This document shows positions 12,050 to 24,299 of a stretch of 64,000 nucleotides of DNA, piece after piece. Within the stretch, counting starts at the first letter, position 1; every line of letters begins with the position of its first letter. Source of the stretch: Macrostomum hystrix (lineage: Eukaryota; Platyhelminthes; Macrostomidae); NCBI GenBank assembly GCA_950097015.1, contig CATNEN010000039.1:14106501-14170500 (forward strand). Direction: 5' to 3'. The position numbers were made by a program, and so were the translations under genes. Under the pieces are notes generated by a model that was given only the letters and a program-made list of their open reading frames with translations, searched no databases and had not been told where the DNA came from.

Positions 12050-15000
12050 TGCTGTTGTTGTTTGAGATCGACTCGACGGGCGTTGATGATGGTCGGCACT
12101 GGAGTTTTTGGGGCGTGGACATTGTGCTGGTTTGGCTGATCTCAGCATTGTGATAATTGGATGGCGATCGTTGGATTGGGATCGAAAGATAGGGATCATT
12201 GGAAAGGGATCATAGGATGTGGGTAATAGGATGGGGATCATAGGATGGGGATCAAAGGATGGGGATCATAGGATGGGGATCAAAGGATGGAGATCAAAGG
12301 ATGGGGATCATAGAATGGGGATCATAGGATAGGGATTATAGGATGGGGATAATATAATGGGGATCGTATAATGGTGATCATTGGATGGGGATCATAGGAT
12401 GGGGATCAAAGGATGGAGATCATATGATGTGGGTCATAGGATGGGGATTATAGGATGGGGATCATTGGATGGGGATCATATAATGGGGATCATTGGATGG
12501 GGATCATAGAATGGGGATCATTGGATGGGGATCATAGAATGGGGATCATAGGATAGGGATTATAGGATGGGGATCATATCATGGGGATCATATAATGGTG
12601 ATCATTGGATGGGGATCATAGGATGGGGATCATAGAATGGGGATCATAGAATGGGGATCATAAGATAGGGATCATAGGATGGGGATCATAGAATGGGGAT
12701 CATAGGATGCGGACCATAGGATGGGAAGAGGAATTGAGATCTTGATGGAGATCTTAAATGTATTTAACAGTCAGAAGACAGAACTAACCTCATCTAAGTC
12801 GTCGGGGTCTTCGCTGGAGCAACGCAGTAGCGGCTGCTGCTTCTGCTGTTGCTGCTGCTGCCTAATTACTGCGGTGTCGTCCGCGTACAAAATAGCCTCA
12901 GCTTCGTTGCTATAGAGCTCGGGATCCGGCGGATCGTAGAGAACAAAGGCCTGTATCTCCTTGTTACTGCCGCACGAGCCAGAGGACTCGATGTCGCCGA
13001 TGTCGCTGCAATCGCCAGCAGCGGAGCAGCCGAGAGCGGCTCGCTTGCCCGTGCACCGCTTCAGGTGTTTAACAACGTCCCACTTCCATTTGCTTCTGTA
13101 GCTGCAGAATTTGCAGCGGAATGGCTTAAAATTGCTGTGATTTATCAGGTGAGACTTCAGCTCCGACTTCCACCTGGCCTTTGCTCCGCAAATCGGGCAA
13201 GCGTATGGCAGGGACTCGGCGCTGTCCTCCTTGGCTGCAGCGCTGCCACTAGATCCTCCGACCGCAACAGCGGCCCTCCGACCCGAGGATTTGACAGAGT
13301 CCTGATGGCCAGTAGAAGGCGCTGACAGGTTGCCAGCTCTAGAAACTGTCTGTTGTGGAACTTGCGACGATGAAGGCGGTGGCGGTGGCGGCGGCGGCGG
13401 CGGCGGCGGCGGTGGTGGTGGTGGTGGTGGCGGAGGCGGAGGCGGCTGCAGGGCTGATGCGCGCATACGCATTAGAAGTTCTTCAACCCGTGGAGACTGA
13501 TGCAGCTGATGAAGCTGATGGTGATGCTGATGATGGTGGCCGAATCCTGAGCTACCGGCGAAAATCGGGTGCCTGCCATAAGCCAGCTGATGAGCGACTT
13601 GACCGAAGCTGCTGTTATAGTAGGACATCAGTTCCCGGCCTGCGGCGACGGCTGCCGCAGCGGCTGCAGCGGCGGCTGCTGCTGCCGCGGTCGAAGACGT
13701 GGACGAAGCCGCTCCATTTGCCTGAGGACGCATTGGCAGCGGTGGTGGAGTCGGACGCGGCAGTTGCGGCGGCGCCGGTGGCGGTGGCAGCGTCGGTCTT
13801 GGGATGAATGGCGGAGGAAATAGCATTCCCGTGTGACGACGAATCGACTCGAATGCGAATTGCTGCTGCTGTTGCTGCTGCTGCTGTTGCTGCTTCTGCT
13901 GTTGTTGCTGTGATTGCGATTGCTGCATCGTTGGAGACGGCTGCTGCTGCTGCTGCACAGTGCCGCAAGCCCCAGCCGGCTTGACTGTGTTCTTCTTGTA
14001 CGGATTGGGCATCTCGCCAGACTCGTGCGACTTGTCGAAGTGCCGGCCGAGGTCCCACTTCCACTTGTAGGTGCAGCCGCAGACAACGCACACGTGCGGC
14101 CTGGCATTCGAGTGCACCATGATGTGCTTCTGCAGCTCCGTCGGCCACTTGGCGAAGTAGTCGCACTCCGGGCACTTGAACCCGATCGTGTCGCCGTTCT
14201 CCAGCCGCACCATCGTCGCCTCGACGTTCAGCTCCTTGTTGTCGACTGCCGACGACTTCCAGGACTTGGTGTTGTCGAACTCGGACATGAGAGAGGAGAG
14301 GTGAGACTTCTCGAAGTGGCCGTTGAGGTCCCGCAGACAGAGGAAGGTTTGGCGGCACTGGTGGCACGACGTCACGGGCTGCCGGCCGCCGCCGCCGCTG
14401 CCGCCGCCAGCGCCACCGTTCTTACATCCGCTGCCGTCGCGACCATCGTCAGAGTCGACGTCCTCAACGTCCGTGGCCTCGGCACCCGCGACGGCGGTGG
14501 CGGAGGGACTCTGGAAGATCTCAGACGCCCTCGACGTTCCCTGGCGGCTGCGCACAATGGCTGACAGCATCGTCGGACTCACCAGGCCGCTCTCATCGCT
14601 ACCGCCACCGCCAGAGAATTGACCTGCGCGTTCCTCAGCTTCCTGTTCGTCTTCGTCATCGTCATCGTGAACCTCGGCGTCGAAATCGACCTCGGCTGTT
14701 GACAGATCCAGCGGAGTCACCTCTGCCGAGGTATCCCGATGCCCGACACTCAAATCCAGCGGCGTCTCCGGCTGCGGGGACGACGGGGTTGTAACCACCG
14801 GCTGCGACCGGTGATGCGATGGCACGGCTGTCGAAGTCGGTGGGGGCGTGAAGCCCCAGAAGGGCATCATGAGCGGCAGGAACTGCTGCGCCAACTCCGT
14901 CCTGGCCCGCTTCAGCTGCGCTTCGCCGAGCGTCTCGGCAGGACTCCGCTGCGGCCGCGACGGCTTCCTGCGGGAGCTGCTGGAATGAGCCGATGCGTTG

Positions 15001-15071
15001 CCATAGCAACCGATGTCAAGGCCAGGGCAGCCGGGACCAGACTCGAGTCGTGGCTCAGGGGATTCTGACAT
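11844..15071 (-). CDS. C2H2 zinc-finger protein, gene B (two coding exons)
   Basis: Minus-strand gene; exons 15071-12789 and 12140-11844, donor GAG|GTTAGT, phase 0, about 859 aa. ATG 15071 was chosen because the frame upstream offers only GTG. Two PLDLS motifs (about 104-108 and 120-124) match the known CtBP co-repressor-binding consensus. An acidic Asp/Glu stretch follows. Fingers 1-3 (about 236-257, 300-320, 328-349) are identical in protein to gene A. Gln-rich, Ala-rich and roughly 26-residue poly-Pro tracts precede fingers 4-5 (625-645, 653-673). The last exon adds a poly-Gly tract and a sixth finger (824-845, CGQCGHIAKSGADLANHVRTAH is its extent) absent from gene A. It is probably a nuclear repressor-type regulator. 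The last exon could alternatively begin at 12098 (CAG acceptor, also phase 0). Orthology is not established. Confidence 0.82.
12166..12722. repeat. 14-15 bp array (GGGGATCATAGGAT)n in the gene B intron
   Basis: About 38 copies with AAAG, TTGG and TATA variants. It fills most of the 648-bp intron between the two coding exons of gene B. Confidence 0.95.
13974..14367 (-). repeat. 394-bp inverted-repeat copy shared with gene A
   Basis: Encodes fingers 1-3 of gene B; partner of 8229-8622. Both ends are abrupt: upstream is a Gly-rich linker unlike gene A, and downstream the Gln-rich region diverges. Confidence 0.93.
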
Positions 15072-15120
15072 GCTCGCTCGCAGGCTCAGAAACACTTGGT
15101 CGATTCTGTGGGAGATTTAA
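15072..15120 (-). promoter_or_regulatory. splice-acceptor-like site upstream of the gene B start
   Basis: On the minus strand a T-rich stretch ends in TCTCCCACAG with the cut after 15106, giving an exon start at 15105, 34 bases before the ATG. This suggests a 5' untranslated exon further upstream or a spliced-leader acceptor. I could not locate a partner exon. Confidence 0.4.
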
Positions 15121-17344
15121 AAAATGTCATCAGATTGGCCCCACAAAATATTCCACTCTCCCCTCTGCTTCAAGTTACTCAATTTCCATTCCCCAGAGGT
15201 AGAGGCGGAAGAGCACAAAGAGAGCAAGGCGGCGGATAAATGAAGTGGGATCTGAAAGCAGACTAAAGGTTTTGCAGGTGAAACTTCGTTAGCCTCCCCG
15301 CGTCTGCTCCACAATAGCCCGAATTAACTATCCGATCAGGAGAGGCCGAAAGCCCTTTTTTGAAAAAAAGAATCCTCGGCTAACAAATTGAAGTAATCTT
15401 GCTTGACTGCAAACGGACTCAACTGACTGGCGTGTGGCAGACCGCGCGGGTTACTCAGCTCACTGATGAAGCAAAGAATTTAGGCGAGGCACAGAGACAG
15501 GGGAGGTCTTGTTTGATCGAGTGGACTCAAGTTGAAACACTTCTTCTTCCTCTTCTTCTTCTCATTTTCCTGTGTCTCTTGTTACCCTTTGCCTGTTGCC
15601 TGTCGCCGCGCGGAGTCTTTCAAACTCACAGCAGGAGACGCAGTTGATGAGGCGTGGGAGAACGATTCAGTCCTTTGTTTTGTATAAGAAAATGAGACCT
15701 AGGAAGAGAGAGTATTAATTGGCTGTCAGTGTCTCCGCTTCCCAAATCCTTGAAAAAAAATCCCTGAGTCCGACAGAACTGCCGCGAGTTCGCTTAGCAT
15801 TTTCATGCCTTCTGCTCTCCTGTGTTTTTTCGCCTCCCAAACTTTTCTTTTCCACTTGGCTACGCGCGCCATTCTGACCGCAGGCCTGAAATAATGATGC
15901 CGCGGGTATTGATGGGGCTGATCTGGCCGGGAGCCTTGGTGAGAGCTGAAACAATAGCCGCGGGAACACCCCATACTTAATGAGACCGTCAGATTTTGCC
16001 ACTGTAACTTCTTGTCTAGCTTCTCTAGAAGAGAAAAAAAATTGAATAGCTGCTCAAAGCACGACATTCCTCTAATCAAGCCCCCCAAAATGGAAGACAA
16101 TAGAATAGAAATCGTGACAGAATGAGAGAAGCCCAGGTATTTTGATATCTTCTTCTCGAGATTGCTGCAAAGACAGTTGCGAATTTTGGAGTCTGTGGAA
16201 TTTTTGTCTATACAGTCGTTTGACATGTGACACGTTCTAGCCAACCGGTACAGCTCTGCCGCTCTGAGTAGGGGGGGGGCAGATTTTGTCAAAGACCCAA
16301 CAAGAAGCACAGAGAGGTAATCCGATATATTGGGCCCTCCAAACCTGCCCCTAGAAGAAGAAGCTGTTTGCAGTTTGTTTCAATCCGCTCATTATATGAT
16401 GATGGAAGGCACGGACCCAGCCGTCTGGCCAACAACAGAAGCAACGGCAAATAACTCAAACTGCAGTTGGTGCAATCCCTGTAACAGGACACTGCGCGGG
16501 AGCATTGTTTAAAGGAAAGACTTGCTGGAAGAGTTGAAGCACGTGTCTTTTGGGAATGCAACATCAGGAGTGTCTTATCCGTGTGCTCAACTGCCCTGCC
16601 CGGAGCTGAGTAATGCAGCTCTTCGAATTAATAGTCGAGTTTGAATTGAGTAGCTGCACTATAGGGTGCTGTAGCGATTTCAGATGTTGCTTGTGCTGCT
16701 ACACGCACAGACAATTTAAAAGAAACATTTTTGCTTCAAGACACTAAAGCAAACCACTTCTCTCCACCCCTCTTCCTGTATTTCTCCCCTAAAATCTCAT
16801 AAGTCCTATAGAATCACCTGCTATTTAGTTAGAAATCCCATTTTGGGATTATTCAAAGTTTTACTTACGAAAAGAAATATTTTAAAGCTCGAATTGGGAA
16901 TGTAATATTTGCAGGCATTCCAAATTAGTTAATAATCCCAATTCTGGGACAGAATGCTCATTCCAGATGTTGCTCGCTTCAGAGAAGAGACCGATATAGT
17001 TTCTTTGTAGCACCTGCTTGCCTTGTGGAAACAGCTTCTGCCTAATCGCTGCTGAGTTGTCACCGACCCAGAATCTAGACTCTAGTACGCCTGCCCAACT
17101 GCTCACAATGTTCCAGCCAATAACTAAAATCACAACTTGCAGGGATTGAAGAATAATTTTAGTGCCACATTCAATATGCTGCCAGCGATTGATTGCAATT
17201 TTACTCATTCCGCTGACCCCTGAGCACACACTCCAACAGGTGTGTACATCTGTCCTGCAAACTCATCGTCAGGTAGTTAGATGTACACTTTCACTGTGCC
17301 TTGCAGGTTGGACCAAAGTAAGGTAACGCTAGTTATTTTAAGAG
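15121..17344. other. upstream region of gene B, no coding feature recognised
   Basis: About 2.2 kb of unique sequence, with several open frames of 60-190 codons on both strands that match nothing I recognise. By position it should contain the promoter and any untranslated first exon of gene B, but no element can be fixed by eye. Confidence 0.4.
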
Positions 17345-17409
17345 AGATGTCACTCACCTTCGGAAAGTGACATTCCATGACCGGGAGTCGAACCCAGGGC
17401 TGCATGTAG
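17345..17409 (-). mobile_element. tRNA-like B-box fragment, probable SINE remnant
   Basis: On the minus strand GGGTTCGACTCCCGGTC matches the RNA polymerase III B box (GGTTCGANTCC). The place where an A box should lie is occupied by the adjacent minisatellite, so this is a fragment of a tRNA-derived SINE rather than a tRNA gene. Confidence 0.45.
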
Positions 17410-17885
17410 GGCGAGAGGGCGGATTTGGAGAGAGGGCGGATTCGGAGAGGTAACGGATTCGGAGAGGTGGCGGATTTGGAGAGAGGGCGGATTCGGAGAG
17501 AGGGCGGATTCGGAGAGAGGGCGGATTTGGAGAGGTGGCGGATTTGGAGAGAGGGCGGATTCGGAGAGAGGGCGGATTCGGAGAGGTGGCGGATTCGGAG
17601 AGAGGGCGGATTCGGAGAGAGGGCGGATTCGGAGAGGTGGCGGATTCGGAGAGAGGGCGGATTCGGAGAGGTGGCGGATTCGGAGAGAGGGCGGATTCGG
17701 AGAGAGGGCGGATTCGGAGAGGTGGCGGATTCGGAGAGAGGGCGGATTCGGAGAGAGGGCGGATTCGGAGAGGTGGCGGATTCGGAGAGAGGGCGGATTC
17801 GGAGAGAGGGCGGATTCGGAGAGGTGGCGGATTCGGAGAGAGGGTGGATTTGGAGAGAGGGCGGATTCGGCGAGGGCGGGTTCTA
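17410..17885. repeat. 17-bp array (GGCGGATTCGGAGAGAG)n
   Basis: About 28 copies, alternating GAGAGAGG and GAGAGGTG endings. Same family as the 19.1-21.6 kb array. Purine-rich on +, and directly abuts a tRNA-like fragment. Confidence 0.95.
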
Positions 17886-19129
17886 AGAAATGATAGAGAG
17901 GTAGAAAAAAGCGAAAAGGATTTTTTGACAATGATGACAAAAAAACGGAAACACGAAGCAAAGTTTGGATTCGGTTCGGGGGCGGCTGAGCGGGGCTGGT
18001 CGTGTGCGGCTGTCGAATGAAGCAGATTAGAAAATTGGAGATTAATCTGCCGCCTCTCCAAGCGCTATAGAACAAACTGAGTTGAAGAATTTCTTTGGCG
18101 TGTGCCGTGTCTGGTCTGGTTTGTTTGCTCCAGTGAGGAGGCCTAGGACGAGTTGCTGATCTTGAACACGACCGCTCAACTGGCCAATCCACTTTCGCAT
18201 GCGACGCCGGTTATCGGGGTGAGGGGTGGAACATCGGAGAGACGTGATTCTCTGAAAGGTGAGGACAGACAGGGGCAGGGCAGGGGAAAAAGAGAGAGAG
18301 CAAGCTGAGCAGCAATCACCTGCCGATGCTCTCAGACCAATTTCACCATGCGGCCTGAGAATAAGAGGCTGCAGTTGGGTGAGTCCCCGCGCCCAGCCAC
18401 TCCTTTCACCGAGTCCGATTCCGTTCGCCGCCCACTTAATTTTACCGATGCCCTCCGAGTGTGGGTGTGCCGGCCTCTCTATAAAAAAATTCTCTTTCAT
18501 TTAAGCTAGCCATGTAACTCACTCTCCGTCTTTTGCTTTCTCCCGGCCCCTCTTCCTTTTTTTAAGGGATTCGAAGGCCGAGCCAGGAGCAGCAGCGAAA
18601 TCGATTATCGCAGACGATATAGGCTGCCTCTAATCCCATTTCTCCCCTCAACCAACCGCCACCACTCACCTTTGAGGATCACGGAAACTTTTGCCTTCCA
18701 CAGCCGCGACAGATGCCACGGTGCAGAGACTCTGAGGTTAACAGTGGGGCCGCCTCCTCCTGGCGGCTCTCCTCTTTCACCCACTTGGTTTTCCTGCCCT
18801 GCTTCGGTGGGGGTCTAGCAGGCGGGATTAAAAGCTGCTTTCAGGCGGGATCTTCGTTTCCTCAAGTTTAAAAAAAAAGTAAAAATATAAGAAGGAGAAG
18901 AGAGAAAAACACGAGAAATTTCCTGCTCAATCAGCGGCGACCGCCGTCCGTCTGTACTGAAATTCCAAGGACTGAAGGAGCGACTCGGCGAAGCGTAGTG
19001 ACTCCGCCCACTCGCCCTCAGCGCGTCATTCTTGGCTGATTTTCCATTTTCGAAAACGCTAAAACATCAGTTGCAACACTGACTGGACCGGGTGCCAGAT
19101 ATCTTGCGAGACTGAATCAATTCTAACCA
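17886..19129. other. spacer between two arrays of the same family, no gene called
   Basis: Unique, moderately GC-rich sequence. Open frames under 155 codons on both strands show no recognisable domain, and no RNA gene was seen. Confidence 0.4.
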
Positions 19130-21575
19130 CAGGGCGGATTTGGAGAGGGGGCGGATTTGGAGAAGGAGGGTTTGGAGAAGGCGGGTTTGGAGAGGGCGGA
19201 TTTGGAGAGAGGGCGGATTTGGAGAGGGGGCGGATTTGGAGAGAGGGCGGATTTGGAGAAGGCGGGTTTGGAGAGGGCGGATTTGGAGACAGGGCGGATT
19301 TGGAGAGGGCAGATTTGAAGAGGGCGGATTTTGAGCGGGCGGATTTAGGGAGGGCGGATTTGGAGAGGTGGCGGATTCGGTGAGAGGGCGGATTTGGAGA
19401 GGGTGGATTTGGAGAGCGCGGATTTGGAGAGGGTGGATTCGGAGAGAGGGCGGATTTGGAGAGGGCGGATTTGGAGAGGGCGGATTCGGAGAGAGGGCGG
19501 ATTTGGAGAGGGCGGATTTGGAGAGATGGCGGATTCGGTGAGAGGGCGGATTTGGAGAGGGCGGATTCGGTGCGAGGGCGGATTTGGAGAGGGCGGATTT
19601 GGAGAGGGCGGATTTGGAGAGGGCGGATTTGGAGAGGGCGGATTTGGAGAGGGCGGATTCGGAGAGAGGGCGGATTTGGAGAGGGCGGATTCGGTCAGAG
19701 GGTGGATTCTGAGAGAGGGCGGATTTGGAGAGGGCGGATTCGGAGAGAGGGCGGATTTGGAGAGGGCGGATTTGGAGAGAGGGCGGATTTGGAGAGGGCG
19801 GATTTGGAGAGGGCGGATTTGGAGAGGGCGGATTTGGAGAGGGCGGATTTGGAGAGGGCGGATTCGGAGAGAGGGCGGATTTGGAGAGGGCGGATTCGGT
19901 CAGAGGGTGGATTCTGAGAGAGGGCGGATTTGGAGAGGGCGGATTCGGAGAGAGGGCGGATTTGGAGAGGGCGGATTTGGAGAGAGGGCGGATTCGGATA
20001 AGGCGGATTTGGAGAGAGGGCGGATTCGGAGAGAGGGTGGATTCGGAGAGAGGGCGGATTTGGAGAAGGGGCGGATTTTGAGAGGTGCGGATTCGGTGCG
20101 AGTGCTGATTTGGAGAGGGCGGATTTGGAGAGAGGGCGGATTTGGAGAGAGTGCGGATTCGGAGAGGTGGCGGATTCGGAGAGGTGGCGGATTTGGAGAG
20201 GTGGCGGATTCGGTGCGAGGGCGGATTCGGAGAGAGGGCGGATTTGGAGAGGGCGGATTTGGAGAGAGGGCGGATTCGGATAAGGCGGATTTGGAGAGAG
20301 GGCGGATTCGGAGAGAGGGTGGATTTGGAGAGAGGGCGGATTCGGAGAGAGGGTGGATTTGGAGAGAGGGCGGATTCGGAGAGAGGGCGGATTTGGAGAG
20401 AGGCGGATTCGGAGAGAGGGCGGATTTGGAGAAGGGGCGGATTTTGAGAGGTGCGGATTCGGTGCGAGGGCTGATTTGGAGAGGGCGGATTTGGAGAGAG
20501 TGCGGATTCGGAGAGAGGGCGGATTTGGAGAAGGGGCGGATTTTGAGAGGTGCGGATTCGGTGCGAGGGCTGATTTGGAGAGGGCGGATTTGGAGAGAGT
20601 GCGGATTCGGAGAGGTGGCGGATTTGGAGAGAGGGCGGATTTGGAGAGGGTGGATTCGGAGAGAGGGCGGATTCGGAGAGGTGGCGGATTTGGAGAGGGT
20701 GGATTCTGAGAGAGGGCGGATTTGGAGAGAGAGCGGATTTCGGAGAGAGGGTGGATTTGGAGAGAGGCGGATTTGGAGAAGGGGCGGATTTGGAGAGGTG
20801 GCGGATTCGGTGCGAGGGCGGATTCGGAGAGAGGGCGGATTCGGAGAGGTGGCGGATTTGGAGAGGGCGGATTCGGTCAGAGGGTGGATTCTGAGAGAGG
20901 GCGGATTTGGAGAGAGAGCGGATTTCGGAGAGAGGGTGGATTTGGAGTGAGGCGGATTTGGAGAGCGGGCGGATTTGGAGAAGGGGCGGATTTGGAGAGG
21001 TGGCGGATTCGGTGCGAGGGCGGATTTGGAGAGCGGGCGGATTTGGAGAGCGGGCGGATTTGGAGAAGGGGCGGATTTGGAGAAGGGGCGGATTTGGAGA
21101 GGTGGCGGATTTGGAGAGGGCGGATTCGGAGAGGTGGCGGATTTGGAGAGGGCGGATTCGGTCAGAGGGTGGATTCTGAGAGAGGGCGGATTTGGAGAGA
21201 GGGCGGATTCGGAGAGAGGGCGGATTTGGAGAGCGGGCGGATTTGGAGAGCGGGCGGATTTGGAGAAGGGGCGGATTTGGAGAGGTGGCGGATTTGGAGA
21301 GGTGGCGGATTCGGTGCGAGGGCGGATTTGGAGAGGGCGGATTCGGAGAGGTGGCGGATTTGGAGAGGGCGGATTCGGTCAGAGGGTGGATTCTGAGAGA
21401 GGGCGGATTTGGAGAGAGGGCGGATTCGGAGAGAGGGCGGATTTGGAGAGCGGGCGGATTTGGAGAAGGGGCGGATTTGGAGAGGTGGCGGATTCGGTGC
21501 GAGGGCGGATTTGGAGAGGGCGGATTCGGAGAGAGGGTGGGTTCGGAGAGAGGGCGGATTGGGGCGGATTCAGGG
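19130..21575. repeat. large GGCGGATTTGGAGAG array
   Basis: About 2.4 kb of units of variable length (about 14-17 bp) sharing GGCGGATTTGGAGAG. Longer blocks such as GGATTCGGTCAGAGGGTGG and GGATTCGGTGCGAGGGC recur at intervals, showing segmental amplification above the unit level. The very long minus-strand frame (852 codons, Ser-Pro-Asn-Pro repeats) is an artefact. Confidence 0.95.
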
Positions 21576-21846
21576 GCCATCAACCGAAAGGGGCTGATTT
21601 TACAACACTGAATCGAACCCTGCATTGCATTGGCCCCATCCGGTGTATCTTCAATTGCGAGAATTAATGACTGACAGTGTCAAGAATCAGTGACCTACAG
21701 AAGCAGCTTCAGTGCGCAACTGTTAAAAGTGTTTCAGCAAACAAGCAACAAAAGAATTAATTAGACACCCGTTTAGCCCACTCAGCTAATTGAGACAATT
21801 GAAGAGTAAAGTTAAACTTACAGTCGCTAAACACAGAGGAGAGACA

Positions 21847-21889
<43 letters not shown>

Positions 21890-22620
21890 AAGAACTGATT
21901 CTAGAAAACAGAAGAATTTGAGCGAAGTTAGCGCTGATCCTAAACTCTCGCTGTGAGCTCATACTGCTCAGGCGGAGGTGGGGTGGCTGCGTGTCTGCCG
22001 ATCTGGCCCCCCCAAATCCCAATCCCAGGGATTCTTCGCTCCCAAGCTCCACAAATCCCAGTCTAGCCCTGCTCCCCTCTGCCCACCTCTGCCGCCGCTG
22101 CCGCTGCCGCCGCCGCAAAAGCAGCAGGAAAGACTGCAGCAACAGGGGCAGGTGGAGGGGGTTGCGCTCTGTCTGCCGCGGTGGACCAACCAACAACCCA
22201 CCCTCCGCTTTGAGACCCTCATCCCGGAGAGGCCACAGCCAATGGCAGCTGAGAATCCGACTCCCATGCGCCTCAATTTTCCACCTACCCGAGAACTCTC
22301 CGGCTAAGAACACTGGATTAATTCTTTGATTCCTCGGAAGATTTTCTGAGATTGTCTCAAAGTCTCCGAGGCAATGGCAGATGGAATTACAGTTTTCCTG
22401 TTTTTAACAAACAATCTCCCAAGCGAATGTCGCCTTGCCACGTGAGAGCTTAGTGGGGTCGGCGGTTAAGCCTCTTAAATCAATGACGGCTACTGACTGA
22501 TGAGTTTTTTCACCTGTATAAATGTGACGTATTCCAGCTCCGATGTTTTTCAAAAAGCTTTTAGAATTTTTTCTCTGATTTAAAATTTATTTTACTATGC
22601 ATGCCTTATGGGTGACATTT
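21576..22620. other. unique spacer with a (CTG) microsatellite
   Basis: Contains a CTG run at about 21848-21887 and a GC-rich part with CCGCTGCCGCTGCC words near 22090-22120. A minus-strand frame across it (22313-21786) ends in poly-Ala encoded by the CTG run. Without supporting splice sites or similarity I do not call a gene. It might be an exon of an unrecognised gene. Confidence 0.4.
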
Positions 22621-22627
22621 TAAGAGG

Positions 22628-23195
22628 TGAGAGAGATGAGACAGGGGAGAGATGAGACACAGGGAGAGATGAGATACAGGGAGAGATGAGATACAGGGAG
22701 AGATGAGACACAGGGAGAGATGAGATACAGGGAGAGATGAGACAGGGGAGAGATGAGGCAGGGGAGAGATGAGACACAGGAGAGATGAGACACAGGAGAG
22801 ATGAGATACAGGGAGAGATGAGATACAGGGAGAGATGAGATACAGGGAGAGATGAGACAGGGGAGAGATGAGGCAGGGGAGAGATGAGGCAGGGGAGAGA
22901 TGAGACAGGGAGAGATGAGACACAGGAGAGATGAGATACAGGGAGAGATGAGATACAGGGAGAGATAAGACAGGGAGAGATGAGGCAGGGGAGAGATGAG
23001 GCAGGGGAGAGATGAGACAGGGGAGAGATGAGACAGGGGAGAGATGAGACAGGGGAGAGATGAGACAGGGGAGAGATGAGGCAGGGGAGAGATGAGACAG
23101 GGGAGAGATGAGACAGGGGAGAGATGAGACAGGGGAGAGATGAGACAGGGGAGAGATGAGACACGGGAGAGATGAGACAGGGTAGAGATGAGTCG
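22628..23195. repeat. 16-bp purine-rich array (GAGAGATGAGACAGGG)n
   Basis: About 36 copies with ACACAGG, ATACAGG and GCAGGG variants. Nearly all purine plus C on the + strand. Confidence 0.95.
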
Positions 23196-24299
23196 GGGTG
23201 TTAAGTAATCGTGAAGGGAATCGAGATCTTCAATTATGAGTTACGTGGGCCTGATGTTGCTGGGCTTCTGTTATAAGCCGTCAACTTCAGGCCAGCAGCC
23301 ACATGTGTTCAATTGTAGTAAATGTAATGCGTCTTTGACATAATATAATTAATTAATCCACCTGAATATCTATAGGAATTCTCAGATTTAAGGTCCATTA
23401 GTAGACAGACACACAGCAGCAGAAAAGGCGGGTACCTACACACGGTCTGAAAGAATCATATATAATATTGTATAGAAGACACAAAGTGACCATTGGCAAG
23501 ACAGCAGTATCGAATTGCATTTTTGCATTATTGAAGCCACACGCAATAATAGATGAGCATTCCTGATCTGCTTAATAAAAGATGATGCTGCGATGCATGA
23601 AGTACACTTTGGTGAGTGGCGCCGTCTCATTAGCCTCTAAAAGAAGATGAGATAATTTTGTTGCGAAGTAATCATTGCTTGGCATATTTGCTAATTTGAA
23701 GAATGAATTTTTGGCCATTTTGCGCTAATCAACTATTTGGGATTAAATATAGAATGCGGCAGGCCTCCTGCCGTGTCGGATATCTCCCTCCGCCTCTAAT
23801 GAGAAGCCTCATTGGCAGTGGAGATTTGTTATCCGTGCCGTGCTTGCTGGGGTGTAGCGACCAGCGGAGCTGGGGTGTACCCAGCACCGGATATTCCGCT
23901 GCCAAAAACTCTGTGTCTCTCACCCACTCTCTCCCGATGACTGACGCCTGCCTATGACTGACAAAAGAAAACCAAAGTATGAGATAGCAATCCGACACCC
24001 GGTTAGTCCGGTCAGGTTTATCCCTATAGATCGGGAAGGGGGGGATTTGATACCTTTCCATCAGTTTTCTTTGGTAGTTAGGGACGAAACATGCTTCGCT
24101 TGGCTGGATTTTGTAGAGTTGTTGTGTTAAAAAAGTTTTATCTACGTCTAATTCAGATTTGGTTTGCGTTTCCATGAGTAGCATGAGCTACTCATTGCAG
24201 TCTCTCGAATATTATTGCGCAACAAATCCAACTGTTTAATTATGTTTTTAATCACATAAATAATGTCTGTTCACTGTGCTTGTTGCAGTGAAATCTTAT
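23196..24299. other. unique spacer, no gene called
   Basis: A 151-codon minus-strand frame (24184-23729) is the longest open stretch outside arrays here. I recognise no domain in it, and its composition does not differ clearly from the surroundings. Confidence 0.4.

Noticed and set aside
6761-15071. Assignment of genes A and B to the teashirt family
   Set aside because: The PLDLS motif and an H-X4-H finger are suggestive, but finger sequences and spacing do not clearly match teashirt; left unnamed.
17345-17409. Functional tRNA gene on the minus strand
   Set aside because: Only the B-box half is present; the 5' half is replaced by minisatellite.
19067-21667. 852-codon minus-strand frame rich in Ser-Pro-Asn-Pro
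   Set aside because: Entirely inside the GGCGGATTTGGAGAG array, with competing frames on the other strand.
21786-22313. 175-codon minus frame ending in poly-Ala as a possible 5' exon of gene B
   Set aside because: The poly-Ala comes from a CTG run, and no phase-compatible donor could be tied to the gene B acceptor at 15105.
23729-24184. 151-codon minus-strand open frame
   Set aside because: No recognisable domain, no splice or start context, and codon use not distinct from neighbouring DNA.
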